Below are positions 17,855 to 26,800 of a stretch of DNA of 64,000 nucleotides, piece after piece; the first letter of the stretch is position 1; every line of letters starts with the position of its first letter. Below the pieces are notes generated by a model, which was given only the letters and a program-made list of their open reading frames with translations, ran no database searches and was not told the origin of the DNA. This stretch comes from Oscillospiraceae bacterium (lineage in GTDB: Bacteria; Bacillota; Clostridia; Oscillospirales; Acutalibacteraceae). The stretch spans positions 124,001 through 188,000 of the forward strand of contig SVOW01000001.1 in NCBI GenBank assembly GCA_015066175.1, written 5' to 3'. Both the position numbers and the translations under genes were made by a program.

Positions 17855-18853
17855 TTACATACCTAATGAGCCAAATGCGCCCATCATATCTTCAAAATTA
17901 CTATTAAATTCTTCTTCTGTTATTTTCTTATAACCACCGGGAAGCTGGAAATAACTGCTGTCGGGGTCTTTTATAAATTTGTTTACGATAACCACATTAC
18001 CCACATCTGAATTATCATGTTCTATACGTTTGAGTTCTTCTGTTGTCTGGTCGAAATAGTATTTAGAAGAACCGTATTCTGTAGCATATTCTTCGCAGAT
18101 ATATGTTTTACCTTTTGAAGTAACAATGGTTGTCTGGATATAATTAGCATCTGTATCCACAACAAGTGCACCCATCATATCTTCCATTTCTTCTGCTGTA
18201 CCTGCTGCCTGTGTTTCACAATAAGTTTTTGATTCATTGTCGATAACATATGCTTTTCCGCCTGTCATAAGACCTGCAACATTAAACTTAAGAATATTCA
18301 ATGCGTTTACGCTCATGCAATAGTAAACATCAGTTCCGTTTGTAGCAAATGTCATACCCATAGGTATACCAATGGGATTCTCAACTGACATATCGATGTA
18401 GAATTTACCTGATGAAAAAGCTTTTTCAAGAAGTTTCTTATTTTCTTCTACTACAGTTCCTTCAGGTAATGTTTCAACTTCAACAGTTGTTGTTTCTATT
18501 ACTTCGCTACCACCTGATGAAGAATGGTGTTTGGTAACAGGCTCTTTGTTTGCATTTGTTACAACATTACCTTTATCATCAACTTCTGTGACATAATAGT
18601 GGATAATCGTCTGCTGTTCACCTGTACCTGAGTCAACAACCACCTTACCGTCGCTATTTGTTACATATTCAACAGTTGTACCTACAACATCAACAGTAAC
18701 AGGCTCACCCTTTTCATTTGTTACTGTTTCGCCGAAAACATTTGTCTCGTACAGAACAACAGGCTCTTCTTCTTCATCTTTTGAACAAGCAGCTGTGATA
18801 ACAAGAACAGTTGCAAGACAAAGTAACATTGCAATCAATTTTTTGGTTTTCAT
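17855..18853 (-). CDS. Secreted lipoprotein of unknown function
   Basis: A 332-aa lipoprotein with a type II signal peptide ending in VITAAC (Cys23), followed by an acidic linker DEEEEP. Residues ~30-130 are low-complexity and rich in Thr, Val and Glu, with repeats such as TVEYVTNSDGKVV, a likely cell-wall spacer. Residues ~135-330 form a compact domain reminiscent of LppX/LolA-like lipoproteins (GKFYIDMSVENP, YYFDQTTEELKRIE), but the match is loose. First gene of a probable two-gene unit with the SDR. Confidence 0.75.
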   Translation of the reverse strand: MKTKKLIAMLLCLATVLVITAACSKDEEEEPVVLYETNVFGETVTNEKGEPVTVDVVGTTVEYVTNSDGKVVVDSGTGEQQTIIHYYVTEVDDKGNVVTNANKEPVTKHHSSSGGSEVIETTTVEVETLPEGTVVEENKKLLEKAFSSGKFYIDMSVENPIGIPMGMTFATNGTDVYYCMSVNALNILKFNVAGLMTGGKAYVIDNESKTYCETQAAGTAEEMEDMMGALVVDTDANYIQTTIVTSKGKTYICEEYATEYGSSKYYFDQTTEELKRIEHDNSDVGNVVIVNKFIKDPDSSYFQLPGGYKKITEEEFNSNFEDMMGAFGSLGM

Positions 18854-19007
18854 AAATTAATCATTCCTTTCAATAATAATAGATTACACTATATTTAAAA
18901 ATAAATCAAGAGAAAGTTTATATTTACATCATTTGCCGCTAATGAATGCATCAGTCTCCTGTATATATACTATACCACAGAATCTCAAATTATTTTCTAA
19001 AAAAGTG
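18854..19007. other. Intergenic stretch between the lipoprotein gene and the tRNA-Thr promoter
   Basis: AT-rich, with the lipoprotein ribosome binding site (rc of TTCCTTTC) at its left end. No ORF, RNA or repeat that I can support. Confidence 0.5.
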
Positions 19008-19036
19008 TTGCAATTCTATTAAAATTTATGTATAAT
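19008..19036 (+). promoter_or_regulatory. Promoter of tRNA-Thr
   Basis: TTGCAA and TATAAT with a 17-base spacer; the tRNA starts 12 bases further. Confidence 0.8.
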
Positions 19037-19047
19037 TGGTTGTACTT

Positions 19048-19122
19048 GCTGGTGTGGCTCAATGGCAGAGCAGCTCATTCGTAATGAGCAGGTTGCAGGT
19101 TCGATTCCCGTCACCAGCTCCA
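19048..19122 (+). tRNA. tRNA-Thr (anticodon CGU)
   Basis: Acceptor GCTGGTG/CACCAGC, anticodon stem GCTCA/TGAGC with loop TTCGTAA, T-arm GGTTCGATTCC, encoded CCA. Confidence 0.97.
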
Positions 19123-19125
19123 TAG

Positions 19126-19157
19126 TGACCTTGTTTGCGACAAGGTCTATTTTTTTA
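19126..19157 (+). terminator. Terminator after tRNA-Thr
   Basis: GACCTTGT and ACAAGGTC form a stem around TTTGCG, followed by TATTTTTTT. The symporter gene begins shortly after, so it may be partly read through. Confidence 0.85.
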
Positions 19158-19174
19158 ACAGAAGGAGAAAGAAC

Positions 19175-20584
19175 ATGATAAATATGCTTGAAAACATTAT
19201 AGGCACTGTAAACGATGCCCTATACAGTTACATTCTAATAATTCTGCTAATCGGCGGTGGTCTTTTCTTTCTTATAAGAACAAGATTTGTTCAGTTCAGA
19301 TTGCTCGGTGAACAAATCCGTGCAATAACAGAAAAACCTGAAAACGGAAAAGGTGTTTCATCTTTTCAAGCACTTATAGTTTCAACAGCTTCCCGTGTGG
19401 GCACAGGAAATATCATAGGTGTTTCAACCGCACTTTGTCTTGGCGGTTTCGGCTCTGTTTTCTGGATGTGGATAATTGCAATTATCGGCGGTGCTTCTGC
19501 TTTTATCGAAAGTACTCTTGCACAGATTTACAAAAAGAAGGGTCCTGACGGTTGCTACGGCGGTCCTGCATATTATATTCAGTCTGCATTGAAATCACGC
19601 ACTCTTGCCGCTGTGTTTGCAGTATTGACTATTATTACTTACGCTTTCGGTTTCAATATGCTTGCATCATACAATTTGCAGGATACATTCTCTGCATATT
19701 CTTTTTACAACCCTACATACACCCCCTGGATAATTGGTCTGATTGTTGCTGCATTTGTTGCTTTCTGTCTTATGGGTGGCGGAAAAAGAATAATCAAGGC
19801 AACAAGTTTCCTTGTGCCTGTAATGGGCGTTGCATACATACTCATTGCTCTTGTAATTGTGATTATGAACGCAACTGCGCTCCCCTCAATTTTCAAAACA
19901 ATTTTCACAGAAGCGTTTGACATAAAAGCCATATTCGGTGGATTTTCTGGTTCTTGTGTGATGTATGGAATTAAGAGAGGTCTTTTCAGTAATGAAGCAG
20001 GTGTAGGCTCTGCGCCTAATGCGTCATCTTCAGCAGAAGTAAGCCATCCTGTAAAACAGGGGCTTGTGCAAATTCTTTCAGTCTTTATCGATACACTTCT
20101 CGTTTGCTCTGCAACAGCATTTATGTGCATGAGTTCAGGCGTTGAACCATCTGCGGAAACTTCAGGTGCCTCCTATGTTCAGGCTGCTTTAAGCAGTACA
20201 CTCGGCTCATTCGGACCGATTTTCATTACGGTAGCTATGATACTTTTCGCTTTTACTACCCTGCTCGGAAATCTTTACTACGTAGACAACTGTTTTATAT
20301 TTTTATTAAAACGTCAGCCAAGTAAAAAATTCATCAGAATTTATCAGATAATTGCTTCACTTGTTGTTTTCGTTGGTGCAGGACTTTCAGCAGACTTACT
20401 CTGGGGCATAGCAGACATCACAATGGGTGCCATGACAATCATAAATATGCCAGTAATCATTTATCTGAGCAAATACGCAATAAGAGCATTAAAAGATTAT
20501 GAAAAACAGCGAAAAGAAGGCAAAGACCCCATATTTAAAGTTGAAGACATAAACTTACCTCATGAAGTTGATTATTGGAATTAA
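19175..20584 (+). CDS. Alanine/glycine:cation symporter (AGCS family)
   Basis: A 469-aa inner-membrane transporter that takes up alanine or glycine with Na+ or H+. The family signature is clear in the N-terminal third: GGGLFFLIRTRFVQFR, then SSFQALIVSTASRVGTGNIIGV, and GPGCYGGPAYYI-like GPDGCYGGPAYYIQ. About eleven hydrophobic segments are visible. The motif FSNEAGVGSAPNASSSAEVSHPVKQG lies near the middle. Length is normal. AAGGAG is 7 bases upstream of the ATG. Single gene with its own terminator, probably expressed from its own promoter or from the tRNA-Thr promoter by read-through. Confidence 0.95.
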   Translation: MINMLENIIGTVNDALYSYILIILLIGGGLFFLIRTRFVQFRLLGEQIRAITEKPENGKGVSSFQALIVSTASRVGTGNIIGVSTALCLGGFGSVFWMWIIAIIGGASAFIESTLAQIYKKKGPDGCYGGPAYYIQSALKSRTLAAVFAVLTIITYAFGFNMLASYNLQDTFSAYSFYNPTYTPWIIGLIVAAFVAFCLMGGGKRIIKATSFLVPVMGVAYILIALVIVIMNATALPSIFKTIFTEAFDIKAIFGGFSGSCVMYGIKRGLFSNEAGVGSAPNASSSAEVSHPVKQGLVQILSVFIDTLLVCSATAFMCMSSGVEPSAETSGASYVQAALSSTLGSFGPIFITVAMILFAFTTLLGNLYYVDNCFIFLLKRQPSKKFIRIYQIIASLVVFVGAGLSADLLWGIADITMGAMTIINMPVIIYLSKYAIRALKDYEKQRKEGKDPIFKVEDINLPHEVDYWN

Positions 20585-20601
20585 AGGCATATAAAAGCAA
20601 T

Positions 20602-20634
20602 TCAGCCGTCCGACAGATATCGGACGGCTTTTGT
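20602..20634. terminator. Terminator between the symporter and thiE
   Basis: AGCCGTCCGA and TCGGACGGCT pair, followed by TTTGTTATTAT on the plus strand. It ends the symporter transcript. Confidence 0.85.
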
Positions 20635-20636
20635 TA

Positions 20637-21269
20637 TTATATAAGTTCATTTAAAATTTTTTCTTTAAATTTTCTTGCAGATTCTTCAGGGTTAGTGCTT
20701 TTCATAATCGCTGAAACAACTGCAATACCTGATATGCCGCTATTCTTAAGGATATCGCAGTTTTCATAATTCAATCCGCCGATAGCACAAACGGGATTTT
20801 TTACATTCTTGCATACATCTTTTAAAACAGAAATAGGTGTTAAAACAGTTTTCACCTTTGTGGTAGTCGGAAAAATTGCACCTGTACCGATATAATCTGC
20901 ACCGTCTTTTTCAGCATTTAATGCAGCTTCTACTGTTTTTGCTGTTGCACCGATGATTTTGTTTTTACCCATCAGTTTTCTGGCAACAGAAATGGGCATA
21001 TCTTCATTGCCAAGATGCACACCTGCTGCATCAGATGCAAGAGCAATATCAACGCGGTCGTCAATAATTAACGGCACTTCGTATTTATCAGTAATCTTTT
21101 TAACTTCAAGTGCAAGCTGAAGATATTCACGGGTTGATTTATTTTTTTCGCGAAGTTGAACAATTGTAGCACCACCTTTGCAGGCAAAATCGACTATTTT
21201 CAAAAATTCATCCGTAGTAAATCCTGTGCTATCGGTAATAAAATACAATGAAATATCAGGCTTATTCAT
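20637..21269 (-). CDS. thiE: Thiamine-phosphate synthase
   Basis: Joins hydroxymethylpyrimidine diphosphate and hydroxyethylthiazole phosphate to thiamine phosphate. The 210-aa TIM barrel shows GGATIVQLREKNKSTREYL (~30-48), DDRVDIALASDAAGVHLG (~71-88), the diphosphate-binding TGAIFPTTTK and the final VCAIGGLN and AVVSAIM segments. Last gene of the thiW-thiM-thiE group; its ATG overlaps thiM by 8 bases, so the two are translationally coupled. Completes thiazole/pyrimidine salvage with thiD and thiM. Confidence 0.95.
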   Translation of the reverse strand: MNKPDISLYFITDSTGFTTDEFLKIVDFACKGGATIVQLREKNKSTREYLQLALEVKKITDKYEVPLIIDDRVDIALASDAAGVHLGNEDMPISVARKLMGKNKIIGATAKTVEAALNAEKDGADYIGTGAIFPTTTKVKTVLTPISVLKDVCKNVKNPVCAIGGLNYENCDILKNSGISGIAVVSAIMKSTNPEESARKFKEKILNELI

Positions 21270-22068
21270 AAATTTTCACCCTTCCGTTTTCTGTTATGTA
21301 TTCACTGTTCATCAAAAACATAGCATCAATTATTGAATTATGAAAAGAAGTTATGCTATTTTCTTTTTTAAACTTTTCTTCAGCTTTTTCCCCTGCAAGC
21401 CCCATTAAAACCGCTGAATTCACAGCCGACAAAAACGGTTCATTTTTCGCAAGAAGAACTGCACATACTACATTGAGCATACATCCTGTGCCGGTCACAA
21501 AAGGCATAAGAGAACTTCCGTTTTTTATTAATGCTGTTTTACTGCCGTCTGAAACACAATCTGTTTTACCGCTTATCAAAACAACTGACGATAGCGTTTC
21601 TGAGGCTTTTTTGCAAAGACAAACGAGTTCCTTATCTGAACTTTCACTTTGAGAATCAACACCTTTGGTGCAAAAATCAAATCCACACAAAGCTCTGATT
21701 TCAGCTTCATTGCCTTTTATAACCGATGGATTGTATCTATCAATATATTCTTTTGCAAAATCTAGCCTTAACTCACTGCATGCTACTCCCACAACATCAA
21801 TCACAGACGGAATTTTATTTTCTTTTGCGATTTTTCCTGAAATCATTATCGATTTCATTCTGCTGTCAGAAATATTACCGAGATTAACAGCAAGGGCTTC
21901 TGACATTTTTGTGATTTCACTTACTTCTTTCGGATGCTCTGCCATTATTGGTTTTGCCCCTAAAGCTAACACCACATTAGCGCAATCATTTATTGAAATA
22001 TGGTTCGTTATGCAATGAATTAGTGGTTTTTCACATCTTATTTCGTCAAGATTTACTTTTAGACTCAT
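21262..22068 (-). CDS. thiM: Hydroxyethylthiazole kinase
   Basis: Phosphorylates the thiazole alcohol with ATP so that ThiE can use it. The 268-aa ribokinase-like protein begins with PLIHCITNHISINDCANVVLALGAKPIMAEHPKEV, the typical ThiM N-terminus. It carries NPSVIKGNEAEI and the catalytic anion-hole FVTGTGCMLNVVC. It overlaps both thiW (by 23 bases) and thiE (by 8 bases), a tightly coupled salvage operon. GGAG lies 9 bases upstream of the ATG. Confidence 0.95.
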   Translation of the reverse strand: MSLKVNLDEIRCEKPLIHCITNHISINDCANVVLALGAKPIMAEHPKEVSEITKMSEALAVNLGNISDSRMKSIMISGKIAKENKIPSVIDVVGVACSELRLDFAKEYIDRYNPSVIKGNEAEIRALCGFDFCTKGVDSQSESSDKELVCLCKKASETLSSVVLISGKTDCVSDGSKTALIKNGSSLMPFVTGTGCMLNVVCAVLLAKNEPFLSAVNSAVLMGLAGEKAEEKFKKENSITSFHNSIIDAMFLMNSEYITENGRVKIYE

Positions 22069-22582
22069 ATGATTTTACTCCAAGCATTTTTTGAAATTTA
22101 GAAAGCAGATTGCTTTTATTCATCGATATAAGTAACACAAATGCAATTGAACCGCCAATAAGCGTTCCTCCGATGAAAGACGGAACATAAAAAAGCCATG
22201 TAAGATCTGTTCTGCCCCAGAAATATGTCATTACCGGATAACTTAAAATTGCGCCTATAATTCCAGTTCCGAAAATTTCACCAATTACCGCACATATGAT
22301 TTTCCCTTTAGACATTCTGTAAAAAAGACCTGAAAGGAACGCACCGAAAACAGCACCTGTCAGCGCAATAGGCGGAATGCCCATAAAAATCATTCTGATA
22401 ATTCCTATAAGCACCGCACACAAAAGCGAGTACCATGGCCCCATAAACACAGAACACACAATATTAATCAGGTGTGCCATAGGACACATACCTTCTACGC
22501 GTAATATCGGCGAAATTACCACACCGATTGCAACGAACATGGACAGCATAATCATACGGATAAGTTTGTTTTTGTTTTTCAT
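22046..22582 (-). CDS. thiW: ThiW, predicted thiazole-specific S component of an ECF transporter
   Basis: A 178-aa membrane protein with about five hydrophobic segments, matching the ThiW family: MAHLINIVCSVFMGPWYSLLCAV, then GAVFGAFLSGLFYR and GEIFGTGIIGAILSYPVM. ThiW is predicted to bind hydroxyethylthiazole and use a shared EcfA/EcfT energising module, which is not in the window. It is directly followed by thiazole kinase, matching import then phosphorylation. The start is set by AAAGGGAGAAA 3 bases upstream. This SD can pair with an upstream CTCCC segment (see the leader feature). Confidence 0.9.
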   Translation of the reverse strand: MKNKNKLIRMIMLSMFVAIGVVISPILRVEGMCPMAHLINIVCSVFMGPWYSLLCAVLIGIIRMIFMGIPPIALTGAVFGAFLSGLFYRMSKGKIICAVIGEIFGTGIIGAILSYPVMTYFWGRTDLTWLFYVPSFIGGTLIGGSIAFVLLISMNKSNLLSKFQKMLGVKSYESKSKS

Positions 22583-22745
22583 TTTAATTTCTCCCTTTAT
22601 ATTATTTTGCTTACGGGAGAAAACTGCGAGTAGATACAGAAATCTTCCGTAAACATCGGTCGATACTCAAAAGTATCCTCTCACTCCGAAACACGGATTC
22701 CCTCGCAGAAATTACAATGAATGGCGCTCCCCATCCATCTATATA
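22583..22745 (-). promoter_or_regulatory. Structured thiW leader, candidate riboswitch of unassigned class
   Basis: On the minus strand a 7-bp outer stem CTGCGAG/CTCGCAG (plus-strand 22702-22708 and 22624-22630) encloses three hairpins: TCCG/CGGA, GATACT/AGTATC and TACGGA/TCTGTA. Together they form a possible four-way junction of 85 bases. A GGGGAGCGCC element lies 5' of it. Immediately 3' is TTTCTCCC (22615-22622), which can pair with the thiW ribosome binding site GGGAGAAA (22588-22595), or alternatively with the upstream GGGGAG. This is the layout of a translational switch. It lacks the conserved 3' half of the TPP aptamer. Structure was read by eye; the ligand is unknown. Confidence 0.55.
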
Positions 22746-22763
22746 TCATCAGGCTTTCACCTG

Positions 22764-23561
22764 TTATTTTATAAATCTACTATTAATTGAATTACCATGG
22801 TGCAATGGTCCTGACCCATTTCCAAGATTTAGAAAAGCAGACAGCGAATCAGAAATATATTCTTTAGCTATTTTTATTGAATCATACATTTTATAACCTT
22901 TTGCAAGATTTGAAGCTATTGCACTAGAAAGTGTACACCCTGTACCATGAGTATTTGCATTATCAATTCTCTTTCCTGAAAACCAGACAAATGATTTACC
23001 ATTAAAATACAAGTCATTCGCATCATTAATTCTATGACCGCCTTTTAAAAGAACATCACAACAATAATTTTCGTAAATTCTTTTTGCACTTTCAACCATA
23101 TCTTCTGATGAATCAATTTTCATACCGGACAATACCTCTGCTTCCGGGATATTCGGTGTTACTAAATCACAAATCGGTAAAAGATATTCTTTTATTGCTT
23201 CAACAGCATCAGAAGATGATAAATCAGCTCCACTTGTAGACACCATTACGGGGTCAAGAACTATATTTTTTGCCTTATAATTTTTTAATTTACCAGAAAT
23301 TACTTTTACCATTTCTGAATTGCTTATCATACCGATTTTCACAGCATCAGGAAAAATATCTTCAAACACTGCTTCAATCTGTGCTGACAAAAAGTCGCAG
23401 GTGACCTCTTGCATAGCAATTACTTTTGTTGTGTTTTGTGCAGTAAGTGATGTAATTACACTCATTGCGTAAACGCCATTGGCAAGTGCGGTTTTTATGT
23501 CAGCCTGAATGCCTGCACCGCCTGATGAATCACTGCCTGCAATTGATAACATGATTTTCAT
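22764..23561 (-). CDS. thiD: Hydroxymethylpyrimidine/phosphomethylpyrimidine kinase
   Basis: Phosphorylates HMP and HMP-phosphate to HMP-diphosphate for ThiE. The 265-aa ribokinase fold starts with IAGSDSSGGAGIQADIKT, has LDPVMVSTSGADL (~101-113) and TPNIPEAEVL, and the anion hole HGTGCTLSSAIASNLAKG. It is the first gene after a TPP riboswitch, so it is probably shut off by thiamine diphosphate. 181 bases separate it from thiW and hold the second leader. Confidence 0.95.
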   Translation of the reverse strand: MKIMLSIAGSDSSGGAGIQADIKTALANGVYAMSVITSLTAQNTTKVIAMQEVTCDFLSAQIEAVFEDIFPDAVKIGMISNSEMVKVISGKLKNYKAKNIVLDPVMVSTSGADLSSSDAVEAIKEYLLPICDLVTPNIPEAEVLSGMKIDSSEDMVESAKRIYENYCCDVLLKGGHRINDANDLYFNGKSFVWFSGKRIDNANTHGTGCTLSSAIASNLAKGYKMYDSIKIAKEYISDSLSAFLNLGNGSGPLHHGNSINSRFIK

Positions 23562-23591
23562 AAACGTTCACCTCATTTTTTGATGAAAACG

Positions 23592-23628
23592 CAATAAAAA
23601 AAGCCTTTACACCGCAGTGTAAAGGCAA
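23592..23628 (-). terminator. TPP-riboswitch expression-platform terminator
   Basis: GCCTTTACACTGCGGTGTAAAGGC followed by TTTTTTTATTG on the minus strand, between the aptamer and thiD. Confidence 0.9.
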
Positions 23629-23634
23629 TGAGAA

Positions 23635-23722
23635 CATTATCGCGCTTTCCCTACGATGGTATTAACCAACAGGTTCAAAGGGTCAGGTTTTAACCTTCTC
23701 AACTCCGAGGAGTCCCCCTAGC
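23635..23722 (-). promoter_or_regulatory. TPP riboswitch upstream of thiD
   Basis: The minus strand shows the TPP aptamer core: TAGGGGGACTCC, then TTGAGA (TGAGA of the P3 side), then ACCCTTTGAACCTG and GGTTAATACCATCGTAGGGA. A strong terminator follows. The expected control is premature termination when thiamine diphosphate is abundant. Confidence 0.93.
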
Positions 23723-23729
23723 AAAAGTT

Positions 23730-23758
23730 ATTCTATCACTTTGCATATACTTTGTCAA
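23730..23758 (-). promoter_or_regulatory. Promoter of the thiD transcript
   Basis: TTGACA and TAGAAT with a 17-base spacer on the minus strand; the riboswitch begins 8 bases after the -10 box. Confidence 0.8.
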
Positions 23759-23763
23759 GAAAA

Positions 23764-23798
23764 AAATTCGCCAAGGAATTATCTCCTTGGCGATATTT
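23764..23798 (-). terminator. Terminator of the giant FIVAR/dockerin gene
   Basis: CGCCAAGGA and TCCTTGGCG form the stem; the minus strand continues as AATTTTTTTCTTG. It overlaps the -35 side of the thiD promoter region. Confidence 0.9.
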
Positions 23799-23800
23799 TT

Positions 23801-26800
23801 TTAGAATGCCATATTAGCAATATTAATGATTACTGTAAGGTCGATAGCATCAAGCCAACCATCTTCACAAAGATCAATTGCTGCCATGATGTATTCTGTT
23901 TCAGGTTCTTCAAATTCATTGATAAGAGATGCAACGATTGTTACGTCAATAGCATCAACGAATGCGTCGCCGTTAGCATCAGCATCAACAATGATTACAT
24001 ATTCTTTAACAAGTTCTTCACCATCAAAGTGCTGTACAAGAGTACCTGTACCGTAACCATTCACTGTAGGTGTTACAACGATTGATGTATTTTTACCATA
24101 AACATCAAACTGACCTATGATTTCATCTTCTGACCAGATATCTGTAAGACCTCTGATATATGCTTTATCATTGATTGTTGCAACAGAATCATCTTTAAGA
24201 ACGATTGTTGAAACGAAATCAAGTTCTTCAGTTGCTGCAACGATTGCATCTGCATAACCGTTAACTGTTTCTTGTTTTGTAATATCAAGAGTATAGTCAA
24301 CTGCATCTATTGCATTGTTAAGAGAATCAACAGTTGCCTGATCAAGTTCAATGCCTGTAGCCTGCATTTCAGCAAGTTTTTCTGCTGCTGCAGTTTTTGC
24401 ATCTTCTACTGATGTGTAATCAGCTGCTTTAGCCTCAAGGTTTTTAATTGCTTCGCGGATTGCTGCTGCATAGCCATTAACTGTTTCCTGTTCAAGGATA
24501 TTAAGTCCATATACAACATCAGCAATTGCTTCGTCAACAATTTCAAAGTTTGTATAGATGTCTCTGTTAAGAGCATTTGCTTCGCCGATCGCAGCCTCAA
24601 CATCTGAGTAATCTGCATCTACAAATGCTGTTTTGAGAGCTTCAAGTTTTGCATTGTAGTTATCAATTGCTTCGAGTGCTGCTGCATCATCAAGAATTGT
24701 GAGACTGTCAGCATTTGCAATCATATCTTCAATAACTGCGAGAGCTTCTTCATATTCAGCATAAACTTCAGGAATATAATATGTTGAATCATATTCGGGA
24801 GTTACAGCGATTGCTGCTTCAAGATCAGCAAGTTTTGAGAAGGGTTTGAATGCAAGAGCTGCATGTGCATCAATGATATCCTGTGCAAGACCATCAACGA
24901 TATCCTGTTCTGAAAGAATCCAATAATGGTCGCCCCATTCTTCAAGTGCTGCGAGAGCATCTTTATATGCCTGATATGTTCCTTCGTCATAATATTCTTC
25001 GTCTATTGTTTCAAGACTAAGTGCTTCTTCAAGGAGTGAAAGGTCTGCAGGAACATACTGCATATTTTTAAGAGCATAATCAAGGTTATTGATAAGTCTT
25101 AACGCTTCTTCGTCGTTTCTGATATCAAGTTCTTCACCTGAATAGATATATGATTCAAGTTCAATATATGCATTCCAGAAGTTATCAACTGATTCAGGTG
25201 TATATTCTTCATCAGCGCCTTCATAGAACCATGTGCCGAGAGCTTCGTCAGCGAGATCCTGATATGAGAAAGGCTTGAATTCGAGAAGATCGATAGCAGC
25301 ATAGATGTTATCTGCTGCTTCAAGGATTCTGTCGTTATCAGCGATAGTAAGATTTTCTTCGGCGAGAATATCATTACCCGCATCAACTGCTGCCTGATAT
25401 TCTGCATAAGTTTCATCTGTATAGAAGCTTGAATCATATTCAAGTTCTGTATTTAACGCATCTTCAAGGGGAGTTGTGTCAGCACCCTTGAGTTTGAGTT
25501 CTTTACGAAGCTGATTGAGGTTAAAGATAAGATCCATACCTTCAGCGTCATCAAGGAAAGTAGGATTGCTGTTCTTGAATTCTACAAGAGCATCGTAAGC
25601 ATCTGTATATTCTTTATAAGAATCTTCTGTGTAGAAGCTTTCTTCATACTCAAGTTCTGCTGAAAGTGCTGCATCCATCTGAGCTTTGTATGAGAAAGGT
25701 CTGAGTGTAAGACCATCATATGCTTTTATGATTGCATCTGCTGCTGCGTTGATTCTGAAATCATCAGCAATTGTGAGACCGGTTTCAGCAAGAATTGCCT
25801 GACCTTTTGCTACTGCATCTGCATATGCTTCGTAAGTTGCTGCTGTGTAATAGTCTGAAGGATATTCAGGAGCAAGTGCAAGTGCATCTTCAAGAGGTTT
25901 AGTTGTTGCAGGTAAAAGTTCAAGTGCTTTGTAAGCATCGTTGATCGCTTTTGTTGCTGCATCAATTGTGGGCTGATCCTTAATTGTGTATTCACCTTCA
26001 TGAGTAAGAACTTCATTACCTACTGCAACTGCATCTGCGTATGCTTTATAAGAATCAACTGTATAGAATGATTCCTGATAAGCAGGAGTCTGAATAAGAG
26101 CTGCTTTAAGTTCAGTAAAGCTTGCAGGTGAATTGGGGTCTTTAACCTCAATGCTTACAGTTGCTTTTGTAAGATCAATTGCCTGACCTGTTGTGATAAC
26201 ATTATTGCTTACTTCAGCTGTTTCAAAACGACCGATGAAGAGTTTACCTGTCTTATTTGAATCTGTTTTAAGGAAGGCTTCGTCAACCCAGATTCTTGCT
26301 TTATAGTTACCAACAGTGAAGTTTTCTTTAACAAGGAACTGAAGCGTAACAATTTTCTGTGCAGGTTCAAGAATCTGTGCTTCACCGCTGATATTTGAAT
26401 CAGGAGAAAGAGTTACAAGTGCATATTTCCATTGTGCTTTGTCTTCTGCCGTATAGCTTGAGGGATAACCTTTTGCGGGGCTGTTGATGTTACCACCCTG
26501 AGTTGAAGCCTCTGCATAAGATCCTTCAAACACATATGCATCTTTTACTGTCGAACCAACAAGCTGATAGAAGTTAGTATCATAAAGTACGGGGATTGAA
26601 GATGATGCTGCATAATAATCTGTTCCGACAATAACTGAAACAGTAATAATATCACCGGGATATGAAACGCTTCTGTCTGCTGTGATTTCAATTGATGCTT
26701 TATGAATTGCTTCAGCATATGAGAACTGAGCATATGCGGCTCTTACCTGAACTGCTAAAGCTGCAATTTCAGCTTCCTGTTTAACTGTGTATGTACGGTC

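Noticed and set aside
22624-22708. The same leader as a tRNA-like cloverleaf
   Set aside because: The anticodon-like arm has a 4-base loop and there is no GTTCRA T-loop.
22583-22745. The thiW leader as a second TPP riboswitch
   Set aside because: It has a TGAGA and a GGGG-x-GC element but lacks the conserved GAACCTGATCTGG...CCAGCG half seen in the thiD leader.
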